Source: Aequorivita vladivostokensis (GTDB taxonomy: Bacteria; Bacteroidota; Bacteroidia; Flavobacteriales; Flavobacteriaceae). Taken from it: DNA of 64,000 nucleotides. Where the stretch lies: positions 434,001-498,000 of the forward strand of contig NZ_JSVU01000001.1 in assembly GCF_000952855.1 (NCBI RefSeq), in the 5' to 3' direction. Below, one piece after another: positions 42,908 to 52,123 of the stretch. The first letter of the stretch is position 1, and every line of letters begins with the position of its first letter. The notes below the pieces were generated by a model. It made no database searches. It saw only the letters and a list, made by a program, of their open reading frames with translations, and was not told the origin of the DNA. A program made the position numbers and the translations under genes.

Positions 42908-44926
42908 ATGAAATCAAGCTTACTTGCCCTCATCGCCATCGTGTGTTTTTCTGGCACCTCCATTGCCCAAAATTATAAATTTGGAAAAGTTTCCAAGGAA
43001 GAGTTGCTCCAAAAGGAACACCCCACCGATCCTACTGCCAATGCCGCAATTCTTTACCGAGAAACCAAGACCGATTTTCAATATACTCAAGACTCGGGTT
43101 GGTATATGGTAACAGATTACTTTGTGCGTATTAAAATTTATAACAAAGAAGGTTTTGATTGGGCAAATACCACTATCGATCTGTACAAGGGAGATGGTGA
43201 AGATAAATTGTTAGGATTGAAGGGCTATACTTATTATTTGGATGGCGACGGCAAAATAGAAGAGGTAAAGTTACGGAATGATGGAATCTTTGAAGAGGAA
43301 ACCACCAAGTTTCTTACCCAGACCAAAATTACCATGCCAGACGTGCGCGAAGGTTGTGTTATTGAATATAAATATACTATCAACTCGCCTTTTATTTTCC
43401 AGATTGACGAATTTAAGTTTCAGGAAACGATTCCTGTGGATAAGGTGAGCGTTACCTTCACCTCCCCCGAATATTTTGTCTATAAAACTCACCAAAGAGG
43501 CTGGGTGCCCTATAATGTTGATGTAAAATCAAGGGAAAGAACAATGAGCTATCGACAAACAACCCAAGATATTAAAGCTTTTTCGGGCTCCGGAATTCCA
43601 GAAACCTCTACCCGGGAAGTAAAATTTAAGGAAGATATTTATACCCTGGAGCTCGAAAACGTTCCCGCCTTAAAGGAAGAGGCGTATGTGGGTAATTTAA
43701 ATTATTACACAACCGCCTTACAGTTCGAAATGAGTTACATTGATTTTCCAGGCTCTCCCATTAGGACGTTTTCAACCACCTGGGAGGATGTATCAAAGCG
43801 AATTTTTGAGGTAGATTCCTTCGGTAATGAACTATCCAAGGACAATTATTTTGAAAATGATCTAAACAATCTTTTAAGTGGTGTAAGCAATCCTGAGGAA
43901 AAGGTTGTAAAGATCTTTTCATTCGTGCTGAATAAAATGACCTGGAACAATTATCTGGGTTATTACACAAATGAAGGTGTAAAGGAAGCCTATAAAAAAG
44001 GCTCCGGAAATGTAGCCGATATCAATCTAATGCTTATCGCTATGTTGCGGAAGGCCAATCTAAATGCCAATCCGGTTTTAGTTAGTACTAAGGATAATGG
44101 CATGCCTCTCTTCCCTACGCGCAATGGTTTCAATTATGTGATTGCCGCCGTGGAGCTTCCACAGGGCATTGTGTTGCTGGATGCTACAAATAAAGATGCC
44201 GATATTGGGGTTTTGAGAACCAGTATTATGAATTGGAAAGGTCGCGTCATCACCAAAGAGGGATTCTCTGATTGGATATCGCTCAGCCCTCAGATTCCCG
44301 CCGTAAAAAGTGCAATGGTCAATGCCGAAATAAAACCCGACTTTACCGTCGTTGGGAAAGCCCAGAACAGATTTACCGGCAATTACGCCTTTCAGTATAG
44401 GCAGGAATACAAAAGCATGAATGAAGATGCCAAAAGAAAAGCAATAGCAAAGGAAACCGACCAAGCAGAACTTTCCAATGTAACTTTTGAGAATTTGGAG
44501 AGCCTGGGAAAACCTGTTTCTTTGGAATATGATTTTGAAGTGGCGGATGCCGTGGAAGACATAGCCGGAAAACTATATTTTTCACCTTTGGTATTCATGG
44601 CTGCCAAAGAAAGTCCTTTCAAGCCTGACACCCGCTTATATCCTATAGATTTCGGTTATCCTATGAAAGATCGATACATTGTAAATATTGATTTACCCGA
44701 AGGGTATCAAGTAGAATCCTTACCCGAAAACACCGTTTTTAATTTGGGTGAGAATATAGGTAGTTTCCGCTATTTGATATCGCAAATTGGCAACAAGCTG
44801 CAACTTTCGGTTGAATTTTCTATCAAAAAATCTTTTATTGCTGCCGAAGAATACGGAAATTTGAAGAAATTCTATGAACTCTTAATCGCGAAGGAAAACG
44901 AAAAGGTTGTACTTTCAAAAGCATAA
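42908..44926 (+). CDS. DUF3857 domain protein, copy 2
   Basis: A 672-residue exported paralogue with signal MKSSLLALIAIVCFSGTSIA. The DUF3857 part ('YFVRIKIYNKEGFDWANTTI', 'REGCVIEYKYTINSPF') precedes a transglutaminase-like region in which the expected Cys is replaced: the aligned stretch reads 'GSGNVADINLMLIAMLRKAN'. This copy may therefore be catalytically inactive, unlike its upstream neighbour. The TAA shares one base with the ATG of the MazG-like gene, indicating translational coupling. Confidence 0.83.
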   Translation: MKSSLLALIAIVCFSGTSIAQNYKFGKVSKEELLQKEHPTDPTANAAILYRETKTDFQYTQDSGWYMVTDYFVRIKIYNKEGFDWANTTIDLYKGDGEDKLLGLKGYTYYLDGDGKIEEVKLRNDGIFEEETTKFLTQTKITMPDVREGCVIEYKYTINSPFIFQIDEFKFQETIPVDKVSVTFTSPEYFVYKTHQRGWVPYNVDVKSRERTMSYRQTTQDIKAFSGSGIPETSTREVKFKEDIYTLELENVPALKEEAYVGNLNYYTTALQFEMSYIDFPGSPIRTFSTTWEDVSKRIFEVDSFGNELSKDNYFENDLNNLLSGVSNPEEKVVKIFSFVLNKMTWNNYLGYYTNEGVKEAYKKGSGNVADINLMLIAMLRKANLNANPVLVSTKDNGMPLFPTRNGFNYVIAAVELPQGIVLLDATNKDADIGVLRTSIMNWKGRVITKEGFSDWISLSPQIPAVKSAMVNAEIKPDFTVVGKAQNRFTGNYAFQYRQEYKSMNEDAKRKAIAKETDQAELSNVTFENLESLGKPVSLEYDFEVADAVEDIAGKLYFSPLVFMAAKESPFKPDTRLYPIDFGYPMKDRYIVNIDLPEGYQVESLPENTVFNLGENIGSFRYLISQIGNKLQLSVEFSIKKSFIAAEEYGNLKKFYELLIAKENEKVVLSKA

Positions 44927-45252
44927 TGGACATCAAAAACGCACAAAAGGCAGTAGATGAGTGGATAAAGGAGCACGGCGTGCGCTATTTTAATGAGCTC
45001 ACCAATATGGCCCAGCTTACCGAGGAAGTAGGCGAGGTAGCACGTATCATAGCCCGTCGCTACGGCGAGCAGAGCGAAAAGGAAAGCGATAAAACCAAAG
45101 ATTTGGGCGAAGAACTTGCCGATGTTATTTTTGTTGTGCTCTGCCTGGCCAATCAAACGGGTGTCGATCTCGAAAAGGCGTTCCAAAAAAAGCTGGACTT
45201 AAAAACCAAACGCGACCACGATAGGCACCACAACAACCAAAAACTAAAATAA
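44926..45252 (+). CDS. MazG-like nucleotide pyrophosphohydrolase
   Basis: A 108-residue all-alpha NTP pyrophosphohydrolase of the MazG family. The metal motif is visible as 'LTEEVGEVARIIAR' (ExxE) and 'LGEELADVIFVVLCLA' (ExxD) separated by about 28 residues. Such small MazG-like proteins cleave (d)NTPs to monophosphate and pyrophosphate. The start overlaps the previous stop by one base and the stop overlaps the next ATG by one base, so it is part of a tightly coupled run up to aroA. Confidence 0.9.
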   Translation: MDIKNAQKAVDEWIKEHGVRYFNELTNMAQLTEEVGEVARIIARRYGEQSEKESDKTKDLGEELADVIFVVLCLANQTGVDLEKAFQKKLDLKTKRDHDRHHNNQKLK

Positions 45253-45494
45253 TGTTCAAAAGGGTTATAAATACAAAGGGATTTTGGAAGTCGGTGCTTT
45301 CGCTTGCCATAGCCTTTGCGCTGCTGTTTGCGTTGATAAAATGGGCAATCGAGGGTTTCGAAATAGCCTATTTTACGGAGAGGGATCCTGTAATGTTTAT
45401 GCTTACGCTGCTTTTGGCGGGATTTGTATATGGGTTTTTCGTAACCTTCGGAAAGTTTAGGGCGAAACTCAAAGAAAAAGAGAAAGGGCAATGA
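45252..45494 (+). CDS. Small two-helix membrane protein of unknown function
   Basis: An 80-residue protein with two hydrophobic helices (SVLSLAIAFALLFALIKWAI near 14-33 and VMFMLTLLLAGFVYGFFVTF near 47-66) and charged termini (KLKEKEKGQ). I do not recognise the family. It overlaps the neighbours on both sides by one and four bases, which argues that it is a real, translated gene of the mazG-aroA unit. Confidence 0.7.
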   Translation: MFKRVINTKGFWKSVLSLAIAFALLFALIKWAIEGFEIAYFTERDPVMFMLTLLLAGFVYGFFVTFGKFRAKLKEKEKGQ

Positions 45495-46723
45495 AGGCCA
45501 ATTTTAAACGTGGAGAACTCCCTTCAGAAAATATAAAAATCAACATTTGCGGTTCCAAAAGTGAATCGAACAGATTGTTAATCCTTCAGGCACAATTCCC
45601 AAATATTTCCATCGAAAACCTTTCAGACAGTGATGACACCGCTGTTTTACAAAAAGGATTGAAAATTTCAAAAGGTACGGTAGATGTGCATCACGCCGGT
45701 ACAGCCATGCGTTTTTTGACAGCCTATTTTGCCGCAACGGAAGGAACCGAGGTGCTGCTCACCGGCAGCCCGCGTATGCAGCAACGTCCCATCGGTATTC
45801 TGGTGGACGCTCTTAAAAGTTTGGGCGCCGATATTGAATACGCCCAAAACGAAGGCTTCCCACCTTTAAGAATAATAGGTAAAAAACTTCTCAAAAATGA
45901 AGTCAGGATCAAAGCCGACGTCAGCAGTCAATATATTTCCGCTTTAATGCTCATTGCGCCCGCGCTTCCCAAAGGTTTGAAAATTTTCCTGCAAGGCAAG
46001 ACCACTTCGGTGCCCTATATAGAAATGACCCTCCAACTCTTGAGAAATATTGGAATTTCAGGAGATTTCGAAAAAAATGTAATATCAATTTCTTCTGCGA
46101 AAACCATCCATGACAATCTTATGATCGTGGAATCTGATTGGAGCTCGGCTTCCTATTTTTACAGTTTGGTAGCCCTTTCCGACGACCTCCAGATTGCCCT
46201 AGGCAGTTTTTCTGAAGAAAGTTTGCAGGGCGATGCCGCTTTGGCCCAGATTTACGAAGCTTTGGGCGTACAGACCTATTTTAATATTTCCGAAAAGACC
46301 ATTTCGCTTTCAAAAAAAAATTCCCAACTGCCAGACTCGCTATTGCTCGATCTTGCCAACACACCAGATTTGGCACAGACAATTGCGGTAAGTTGTTTCG
46401 GACTGGGGATAGGCTGCAGGCTTACGGGGCTCCACACTTTAAAGATTAAGGAAACGGATCGCCTTTCGGCTTTAAAAATTGAATTGGAAAAACTGGGCGC
46501 GTCTGTTCAGATTGACGAAAGCTCGCTAAACCTTGAGAAATCTTTTCACCTAAATCCGGAAGTTAGGATAGAAACCTATCAGGACCACCGTATGGCGATG
46601 GCATTTGCGCCACTGGCCTTAAAAACTGAACTCACCATCAACAACGCCGAAGTGGTTTCAAAATCATACCCCAACTTTTGGAGTGATTTAAAAATTGCGG
46701 GAGTTGAATGTGAAATGTCCTAA
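45491..46723 (+). CDS. aroA: 3-phosphoshikimate 1-carboxyvinyltransferase (EPSP synthase)
   Basis: A 410-residue EPSP synthase, sixth step of the shikimate pathway. Visible motifs are 'GSKSESNRLLILQA' (S3P-binding KSxSNR), 'HAGTAMRFLTAYFA' (the NAGT-like loop), 'GSPRMQQRPI', 'ADVSSQYISALMLIAP', 'KIKETDRLSALKIELEKLGA' and 'YQDHRMAMAFAPLAL'. The protein is somewhat shorter and more divergent than proteobacterial AroA, which is usual in Bacteroidetes. It complements the DAHP synthase gene 7 kb upstream. Confidence 0.95.
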   Translation: MKANFKRGELPSENIKINICGSKSESNRLLILQAQFPNISIENLSDSDDTAVLQKGLKISKGTVDVHHAGTAMRFLTAYFAATEGTEVLLTGSPRMQQRPIGILVDALKSLGADIEYAQNEGFPPLRIIGKKLLKNEVRIKADVSSQYISALMLIAPALPKGLKIFLQGKTTSVPYIEMTLQLLRNIGISGDFEKNVISISSAKTIHDNLMIVESDWSSASYFYSLVALSDDLQIALGSFSEESLQGDAALAQIYEALGVQTYFNISEKTISLSKKNSQLPDSLLLDLANTPDLAQTIAVSCFGLGIGCRLTGLHTLKIKETDRLSALKIELEKLGASVQIDESSLNLEKSFHLNPEVRIETYQDHRMAMAFAPLALKTELTINNAEVVSKSYPNFWSDLKIAGVECEMS

Positions 46724-46814
46724 AACCCAATGCTGAAAATTTCAGCAAAATAGGTCTTTGCGGATGTAATTATCCCGCTCTGGAAGTTAATTGGTTAAAT
46801 AAACCATCATTTAC

Positions 46815-46846
46815 TTGACAACGCCTGTTCTGAGGTTGTATATTTG
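46815..46846 (+). promoter_or_regulatory. queA promoter
   Basis: TTG (46815-46817), 21 bp, TATATTTG (46839-46846) followed by CGC, 57 bp before the queA ATG. Confidence 0.65.
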
Positions 46847-46903
46847 CGCCCTTGTAAACCAAAGCCTTGAAGGGGCATTTTAAATTCAAAAGAACTACGC
46901 ATT

Positions 46904-47959
46904 ATGGGAATGAAACTTTCAAACTTCAACTTTAACCTTCCGGAAGAATTATTGGCAGAATATCCTGCACCAAACCGTGACGAATCGCGCTTGATGGTAT
47001 TGGACAGAAAAAACAAGACCATTGAGCATAAAATGTTCAAGGATCTGATTGATTATTTTGAGGAAGATGATGTTTTGGTAACCAACAATACAAAAGTTTT
47101 TCCTGCACGTCTCTTCGGAAATAAGGAAAAAACCGGTGCCCGTATTGAAGTTTTTCTTTTAAGGGAATTAAACCCCGAAACCCGTCTTTGGGATGTTTTG
47201 GTAGATCCGGCCCGAAAAATAAGGATTGGAAACAAACTGTATTTTGGCGATGATGAAACCCTCGTGGCAGAGGTTATTGACAATACCACTTCGCGCGGCA
47301 GAACCCTGCGTTTTCTTTTTGATGGTTCTTATGAAGAGTTCCGGAATAAATTGACGGAATTGGGCGAAACTCCTCTTCCGAAATATATTAAAAGGGAAGT
47401 AGAACCCGAAGATGCAGAGCGCTATCAAACTATTTTTGCTAAAAATGAAGGCGCCGTTGCCGCACCCACTGCAGGTCTCCACTTTTCAAAACACCTTTTA
47501 AAACGTCTTGAAATTAAAGGAGTAAACGTTGCCGAAGTTACGCTTCACGTTGGGTTGGGAACGTTCAGCTCTGTTGAGGTGGAGGATCTTTCAAAACATA
47601 AGATGGATTCGGAAGAGATGGAGATTGACCAAAAAGCCGTAAGTATCATCAATGCCGGTATTCAAAAGAAAAAACGTGTGTGCGCCGTGGGAACTACCGC
47701 AATGCGTGCCTTGGAAAGTTCGGTTTCTTCAAACCACACGTTAAATCCTTATAAGGGATGGACCAACAAATTTATTTTTCCGCCGTATGATTTCAGTATA
47801 GCCAATGCGATGGTGACGAATTTCCACACCCCGAAATCTACATTGTTGATGATGGTTTCGGCATTTGCGGGACACGATTTTATAAAGGAAGCCTACGCTG
47901 AGGCCATTAAGGAAAAATACAGATTTTATACCTATGGCGATGCTATGTTGATTATCTAA
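46904..47959 (+). CDS. queA: tRNA preQ1(34) S-adenosylmethionine ribosyltransferase-isomerase
   Basis: A 351-residue QueA that adds the ribosyl moiety of SAM to preQ1 in the tRNA wobble position (queuosine pathway). Family strings are '[20 protein letters not shown]', '[13 protein letters not shown]', '[20 protein letters not shown]', '[14 protein letters not shown]', '[14 protein letters not shown]' and '[19 protein letters not shown]'. It is a single-gene unit with a clear promoter and a strong terminator. Confidence 0.97.
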   Translation: MGMKLSNFNFNLPEELLAEYPAPNRDESRLMVLDRKNKTIEHKMFKDLIDYFEEDDVLVTNNTKVFPARLFGNKEKTGARIEVFLLRELNPETRLWDVLVDPARKIRIGNKLYFGDDETLVAEVIDNTTSRGRTLRFLFDGSYEEFRNKLTELGETPLPKYIKREVEPEDAERYQTIFAKNEGAVAAPTAGLHFSKHLLKRLEIKGVNVAEVTLHVGLGTFSSVEVEDLSKHKMDSEEMEIDQKAVSIINAGIQKKKRVCAVGTTAMRALESSVSSNHTLNPYKGWTNKFIFPPYDFSIANAMVTNFHTPKSTLLMMVSAFAGHDFIKEAYAEAIKEKYRFYTYGDAMLII

Positions 47960-47983
47960 TAGAGATTTCATATAAATTTTAAG

Positions 47984-48010
47984 AATCCCGATGCGCATCG
48001 GGATTTTTTA
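47984..48010. terminator. Terminator after queA
   Basis: A near-perfect palindrome (AATCCCGATG, CG centre region, CATCGGGATT) followed by a run of T. The core is related to the dispersed TCCCGATAGCTATCGGGA palindrome. Confidence 0.85.
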
Positions 48011-48089
48011 TTTTATAAGCGTTTGGTTTTCAAATGTCAGATTAATAATATACCTTAGTCTTTCTTATGAAAACTAACCGGGTAACTGC

Positions 48090-49748
48090 ATGAAAAAAAC
48101 TATACTTTGCTTCATTTTTTGCACGGTTTATTTAGTTGCCCTTCCTCAGGGTATGGGCTGGGATTTGCCTGAGAGCTGGAACTTAAATTTGGCCGAACAC
48201 CCGGAAATTTTTCATCTCCCTCCTTTAGATACCCAATTGATATTGCAACAGGATAGCATCAACGATTTGGATAAAAGTATGCCCTGGCGTTATGGTATTG
48301 AAATGCAACTTGACTTGAATATGTGGCGCGATGGTCTATGGACCACACTGCCCAATGGAGCCAAGATTTGGCGAGCCACCATTCATTCAGCGGATGCAAT
48401 GAACCTAAGCGTTAATTTTAGTGATTTTTATTTACCGCCTGGCTCAAAACTTCAATTATATAATCAAGAGAGAACAGATGTTACCCAGACCTTCGACCAT
48501 GACCAAAATAGGATAAACGGCCAATTGGGTACCTGGTTCGTAGAAGGCGATATTATCTGGATTGAATATTACCAACCACCAGGCACACCCAATACGGCAA
48601 GGCTGCAAATAAATAGCGTAATCCACGGGTATAGAATGGGCAGGGTAAACGCAATTATTGGGGAGGGCAAAGGATTTAATGATGCGGGAGCCTGTAATTA
48701 TGATGTGAATTGTCCGGTAGGGTCCGATTTCGACGGTAAAAAAGATTTGGTAAAAAAAGCAGTAGCCCTTTTGAATCTGGGAAATGGCTATCTATGCTCC
48801 GCAGCCTTGGTTAACAATACTAAAAATGATAAAACTCCTTTTCTTTTAACAGCCAATCATTGTCTTCAGAATAGCAATCCGGCTCTTTGGGTTATTAGGT
48901 TTAACTGGGTAAGCCCTGTCCCGGTTTGTGGCACAGGGGAGGAAAGTGGCAATCTGCAAACCAATTTCACCATTAGTGGAGCCGAACTCCGCGCAAATAA
49001 TGCCAAAAGTGATTTTGCGCTTGTAGAACTTTTAGATAGAATACCAGAATCGTGGGATGTCGCTTTTGCAGGTTGGGACAATTCCGATACCGCTCCAATT
49101 TTTGAAGTAGGTATTCACCATCCAAAAGGCGATATTATGAAAATTTGCCGCGATGATTCCGGTGCCCAGAAAGTGGACGCCAACGGGACCCAAGTTTGGC
49201 TGGTGGGTGGCGGAACGCATGGCAGCGGTAATGGTTGGGAAATAGGAACTACCGAAAGTGGCTCCTCTGGCTCTCCTTTATTTGATGAAAATGGAAGGAT
49301 TATCGGGCAACTTTATGCTGGGCAGTCAGCCTGTAATGGCTTGGAAAATAATAACGATTATGATATTTACGGCAGATTTGGGGTTTCGTGGAATACCGGC
49401 ACTACTTCCCAAACCCGCCTTTTGGAATGGTTGGATCCTATCAATTTTGGGAGTGCTACCGTAGAAACCCTCCAAAACCTATTGAACACTCCGGATTTTG
49501 AAATTACGGGAGATCTTAAAATCTATCCAAACCCTGCAAAAACAACCATCACGGTTATGAATAATAGATATCCGCATCTATCCTTTCAGTTTTTTAATGT
49601 GGTGGGGCAGCGGATCCACTCGGGTTCATTGTCCAATACAATGAATACCATTAATGTAACCAATCTTGCAGAGGGGGTTTATTTTCTTCATTTAATGGAT
49701 GAAGACAGCAACGACTCGATGACCAAAAAAATCATAATCAATAAATAA
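48090..49748 (+). CDS. Secreted trypsin-like serine protease (lysyl-endopeptidase type) with T9SS sorting domain
   Basis: A 552-residue exported protease. The signal peptide (about 1-20, MKKTILCFIFCTVYLVALPQ) is followed by a propeptide of about 190 residues. The chymotrypsin-fold domain carries the triad His257 in 'LTANHCLQ', Asp308 in 'KSDFALVEL' and Ser393 in 'GSSGSPLFD', in the order and spacing of lysyl endopeptidases. Cys residues at 'ACNYDVNC' and 'QSACNG' suggest disulfides as in that group. The last 80 residues are a T9SS type A sorting domain (IYPNPAKTTITVMN ... GVYFLHL). Substrate specificity (Lys) is inference. Confidence 0.88.
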   Translation: MKKTILCFIFCTVYLVALPQGMGWDLPESWNLNLAEHPEIFHLPPLDTQLILQQDSINDLDKSMPWRYGIEMQLDLNMWRDGLWTTLPNGAKIWRATIHSADAMNLSVNFSDFYLPPGSKLQLYNQERTDVTQTFDHDQNRINGQLGTWFVEGDIIWIEYYQPPGTPNTARLQINSVIHGYRMGRVNAIIGEGKGFNDAGACNYDVNCPVGSDFDGKKDLVKKAVALLNLGNGYLCSAALVNNTKNDKTPFLLTANHCLQNSNPALWVIRFNWVSPVPVCGTGEESGNLQTNFTISGAELRANNAKSDFALVELLDRIPESWDVAFAGWDNSDTAPIFEVGIHHPKGDIMKICRDDSGAQKVDANGTQVWLVGGGTHGSGNGWEIGTTESGSSGSPLFDENGRIIGQLYAGQSACNGLENNNDYDIYGRFGVSWNTGTTSQTRLLEWLDPINFGSATVETLQNLLNTPDFEITGDLKIYPNPAKTTITVMNNRYPHLSFQFFNVVGQRIHSGSLSNTMNTINVTNLAEGVYFLHLMDEDSNDSMTKKIIINK

Positions 49749-49770
49749 CAATTTCATTTCAAATTAAGCT

Positions 49771-49804
49771 AAGTCTCTATTCTGAAAAGAAAGGGGCTTT
49801 TTGT
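49771..49804 (+). terminator. Terminator after the serine protease gene
   Basis: AAGTCTCT pairs with AGGGGCTT (8 bp with two G-U pairs) and is followed by TTTTG; the loop is about 14 bases. Confidence 0.5.
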
Positions 49805-49815
49805 TTTAAATACCG

Positions 49816-49823
49816 TAATTTTG
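49816..49823 (+). promoter_or_regulatory. rlmN promoter -7 box
   Basis: TAATTTTG followed by CAC ends 4 bp before the rlmN ATG (49828), so the transcript would begin at the start codon. Confidence 0.55.
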
Positions 49824-49827
49824 CACG

Positions 49828-50868
49828 ATGGTTTCAGAAAAAAGAGATATACGGGCACTTTCAAAAGAAGAACTACGAAGTTTCTTTGAAAGCATTGGTG
49901 ACAAGGCTTTTAGAGGGACACAGGTTTATGATTGGCTATGGAGCAAGGGGATTCACAGCTTTGATGATATGACCAATATTTCAAAGGAAACCCGAAAGCA
50001 TTTGGATGAAAATTTCGTCATTAACCATATTAAAGTTGACCACCTTCAAAAGAGCAACGACGGAACCATAAAAAACGCCGTGAAACTTCACGATGACCTG
50101 GTGGTCGAATCGGTCTTGATTCCCACAAAAAAGAGGACGACCGCCTGCGTTTCCAGTCAGGTGGGCTGTAGTTTGGATTGTACTTTTTGCGCTACGGCAA
50201 GGCTGAAACGAATGCGCAATCTAAACCCAGACGAAATCTACGATCAAGTAGTGGCCATCGATAAGGAAAGCCGTCTATATCACAATAAGCCCCTTTCCAA
50301 CATTGTTTTTATGGGAATGGGCGAGCCGCTCATGAATTATAAAAATGTGTTGGAATCTATCGAGAAAATTACCTCTGAGGACGGTTTAGGAATGTCTCCA
50401 AAACGCATTACCGTATCTACCTCTGGCGTTCCAAAAATGATAAAGAAGCTTGCGGATGATGAAGTAAAATTCAATCTCGCGGTATCATTGCATTCCGCCA
50501 TTCAGGAAAAGCGGGAGCAGATTATGCCTTTTGCGAAAAGTTTTACGCTACCCGACCTGCGCGAATCCTTGGAGTATTGGTACAGCAAAACCAAACGTAA
50601 GATTACGTATGAATACATTGTTTGGAAGGATATAAACGATAGGTGGGAAGATATTGAGGCGCTCGTTACGTTCTGCAAATACGTGCCGTGCAAGGTAAAT
50701 ATTATTGAATACAATCCTATTGAAGATGGCCATTTTCAACAGGCTTCATCCACAGTGATTGATGATTATATACAAGCCTTGGAACACGACAGAATTCCCG
50801 TAACCGTCCGCCGAAGCCGCGGTAAGGACATTGACGCCGCCTGCGGGCAATTGGCAAACAAACAATAA
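49828..50868 (+). CDS. rlmN: Dual-specificity 23S rRNA/tRNA adenine C2 methyltransferase
   Basis: RlmN is a radical-SAM enzyme that methylates A2503 of 23S rRNA and A37 of some tRNAs. The 346-residue protein has the cluster motif 'CSLDCTFCATARLKRMRNL' (CxxxCxxC), 'NIVFMGMGEPLMNY' and 'VSTSGVPKMI'. The catalytic Cys pair is completed by 'VSSQVGCS'-side Cys and the C-terminal 'DIDAACGQLA'. The -7 box is so close that a leaderless mRNA is likely. A strong terminator follows. Confidence 0.96.
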   Translation: MVSEKRDIRALSKEELRSFFESIGDKAFRGTQVYDWLWSKGIHSFDDMTNISKETRKHLDENFVINHIKVDHLQKSNDGTIKNAVKLHDDLVVESVLIPTKKRTTACVSSQVGCSLDCTFCATARLKRMRNLNPDEIYDQVVAIDKESRLYHNKPLSNIVFMGMGEPLMNYKNVLESIEKITSEDGLGMSPKRITVSTSGVPKMIKKLADDEVKFNLAVSLHSAIQEKREQIMPFAKSFTLPDLRESLEYWYSKTKRKITYEYIVWKDINDRWEDIEALVTFCKYVPCKVNIIEYNPIEDGHFQQASSTVIDDYIQALEHDRIPVTVRRSRGKDIDAACGQLANKQ

Positions 50869-50896
50869 AAAGAGCGGCTTTTGGCCGCTCTTTTTT
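50867..50896. terminator. Bidirectional terminator between rlmN and the T9SS protein gene
   Basis: AAAAAGAGCGGC, loop TTTT, GCCGCTCTTTTTT: a GC-rich stem flanked by A and T runs between convergent genes. Confidence 0.92.
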
Positions 50897-50918
50897 ATTT
50901 AATATTGCTGGAAACAAA

Positions 50919-51803
50919 TTAGTTTTTTACAATACGGAAAGTCTTGCTTGCGCCCTCAATAGAAACAGTCACGATGTAAACACCAGACTGAAGTCCAGAA
51001 ATATTTACAGTTTCGTTGTTGCTATTCAATTTTTGAGATACCACTTGTTGTCCTAACATATTGTAAAGAGCAACTTTTTCCATAGATGTATTTGCGGAAA
51101 GGTTTAACTGGCCGTTTGCAACGAAGTGTTTGAAACCGTTGAAAACTAAATCATTAACGCCCAATACATCGGCTGAAACTTTAAAGTCGTCAACTTGAAA
51201 ACCAAATTGATCCGAAGCCACATGGTTAATAGCAATATAAACATCTTGTCCGGCATAAGCATCTAAGTCAAAAGTAAATTCTTCCCAATCGATTGCTTGA
51301 GGAACTAAACCTGAGTCCAATGAAGAGAAACTACTTGGATCCGTATCAACCGTAGATATCAATACATTAAAAGTTTCTTGTGCATAGGTAGCGTCAGCTG
51401 CTTTTGCCCAAAAAGAAAGTAAATTTCCAGAGGTTCCAAGTGTAATTTGTGGGGAAATTAGCCAATCGTTGTTTGCATTAGTTGTGCCGTCTGGTACAGC
51501 GGCAAAAGATGTCATTGCCTTCACTCCACTGTATGCAGTCCAGTCAGAATCAGCTGATGGATCTAACGGAGGATTTGTTGCAGTAGAATTGAAAACAATA
51601 AAAGCGCCAGTGTATCCAGAATTGTCAAAAGTAATACCTTGGAAACCGTAAGTAGGTAAAAGGTCAAGATCAACTAAAGTCCAATCTCCCACATTTTCAA
51701 TAATGAAATCATCATAAGATTCAAAATCATCTTCAAAAATAGTAGTCTGAGCATTCATAGCAAAGCCAGCAAACAATGCGGCCAATAGTGTAATTTTTTT
51801 CAT
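50919..51803 (-). CDS. Secreted choice-of-anchor J domain protein with T9SS sorting domain
   Basis: From the ATG at 51801-51803 the protein has 294 residues with signal peptide MKKITLLAALFAGFAMNAQ; the frame is open upstream to 51950, but that extension lacks features of a protein. The middle is a jelly-roll 'choice-of-anchor J' domain ('FEDDFESYDDFIIENVGDW', 'WLISPQITLGTSGNLLSFWA', 'VYIAINHVASDQFGFQVDDF'), common in secreted enzymes and adhesins. The C-terminal T9SS type A domain includes 'EKVALYNMLGQQVVSQKLNS' and 'GVYIVTVSIEG'. No enzymatic domain is present, so it is probably a surface or adhesin component. Confidence 0.85.
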   Translation of the reverse strand: MKKITLLAALFAGFAMNAQTTIFEDDFESYDDFIIENVGDWTLVDLDLLPTYGFQGITFDNSGYTGAFIVFNSTATNPPLDPSADSDWTAYSGVKAMTSFAAVPDGTTNANNDWLISPQITLGTSGNLLSFWAKAADATYAQETFNVLISTVDTDPSSFSSLDSGLVPQAIDWEEFTFDLDAYAGQDVYIAINHVASDQFGFQVDDFKVSADVLGVNDLVFNGFKHFVANGQLNLSANTSMEKVALYNMLGQQVVSQKLNSNNETVNISGLQSGVYIVTVSIEGASKTFRIVKN

Positions 51804-51838
51804 TTTAATAATAATTAAGGAGTTAAAATTAATTTTCC

Positions 51839-51846
51839 CAAAAATA
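51839..51846 (-). promoter_or_regulatory. -7 box of the choice-of-anchor J gene
   Basis: TATTTTTG followed by GG on the minus strand, 36 bp upstream of the ATG at 51803. Its position supports that start rather than the longer reading frame. Confidence 0.5.
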
Positions 51847-52108
51847 AGGCTTGTTCCTTTGTTTACGTCTGTTTCGGAATGTTTTAACGCCTTTTTAAAA
51901 ATTCGCATTTTAAAAGCACTGTTGAGTGTCTGTTTCGTATTTATTAACAAGGTTTTTCAATTTTTAAAAATTAAATGATAGTTTTACTGAGATTTTGGTT
52001 TTTACAGGTAAGAATGATTTCAAAATATTTTGTTAAATTCCCGTTCCTGTTTTTTAAATCCATCACCTTTACTTGTGTTCTCGTTTAAAACCATCGTCCA
52101 TTTTTAAC

Positions 52109-52116
52109 TATCTTTG
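52109..52116 (+). promoter_or_regulatory. -7 box of the polyprenyl synthetase gene
   Basis: TATCTTTG matches TAnnTTTG exactly and ends 7 bp before the ATG at 52124, implying a nearly leaderless mRNA. Confidence 0.5.
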
Positions 52117-52123
52117 AGCCTTT

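Noticed and set aside
46732-46746. GCTGAAAATTTCAGC as a terminator of aroA
   Set aside because: The hairpin has a 3-base loop and AT-rich stem but no T-run. A similar motif at 36453-36472 is also without a tail.
51804-51950. Longer N-terminus for the choice-of-anchor J protein
   Set aside because: A -7 box lies within it and the signal peptide starts at the ATG at 51803.
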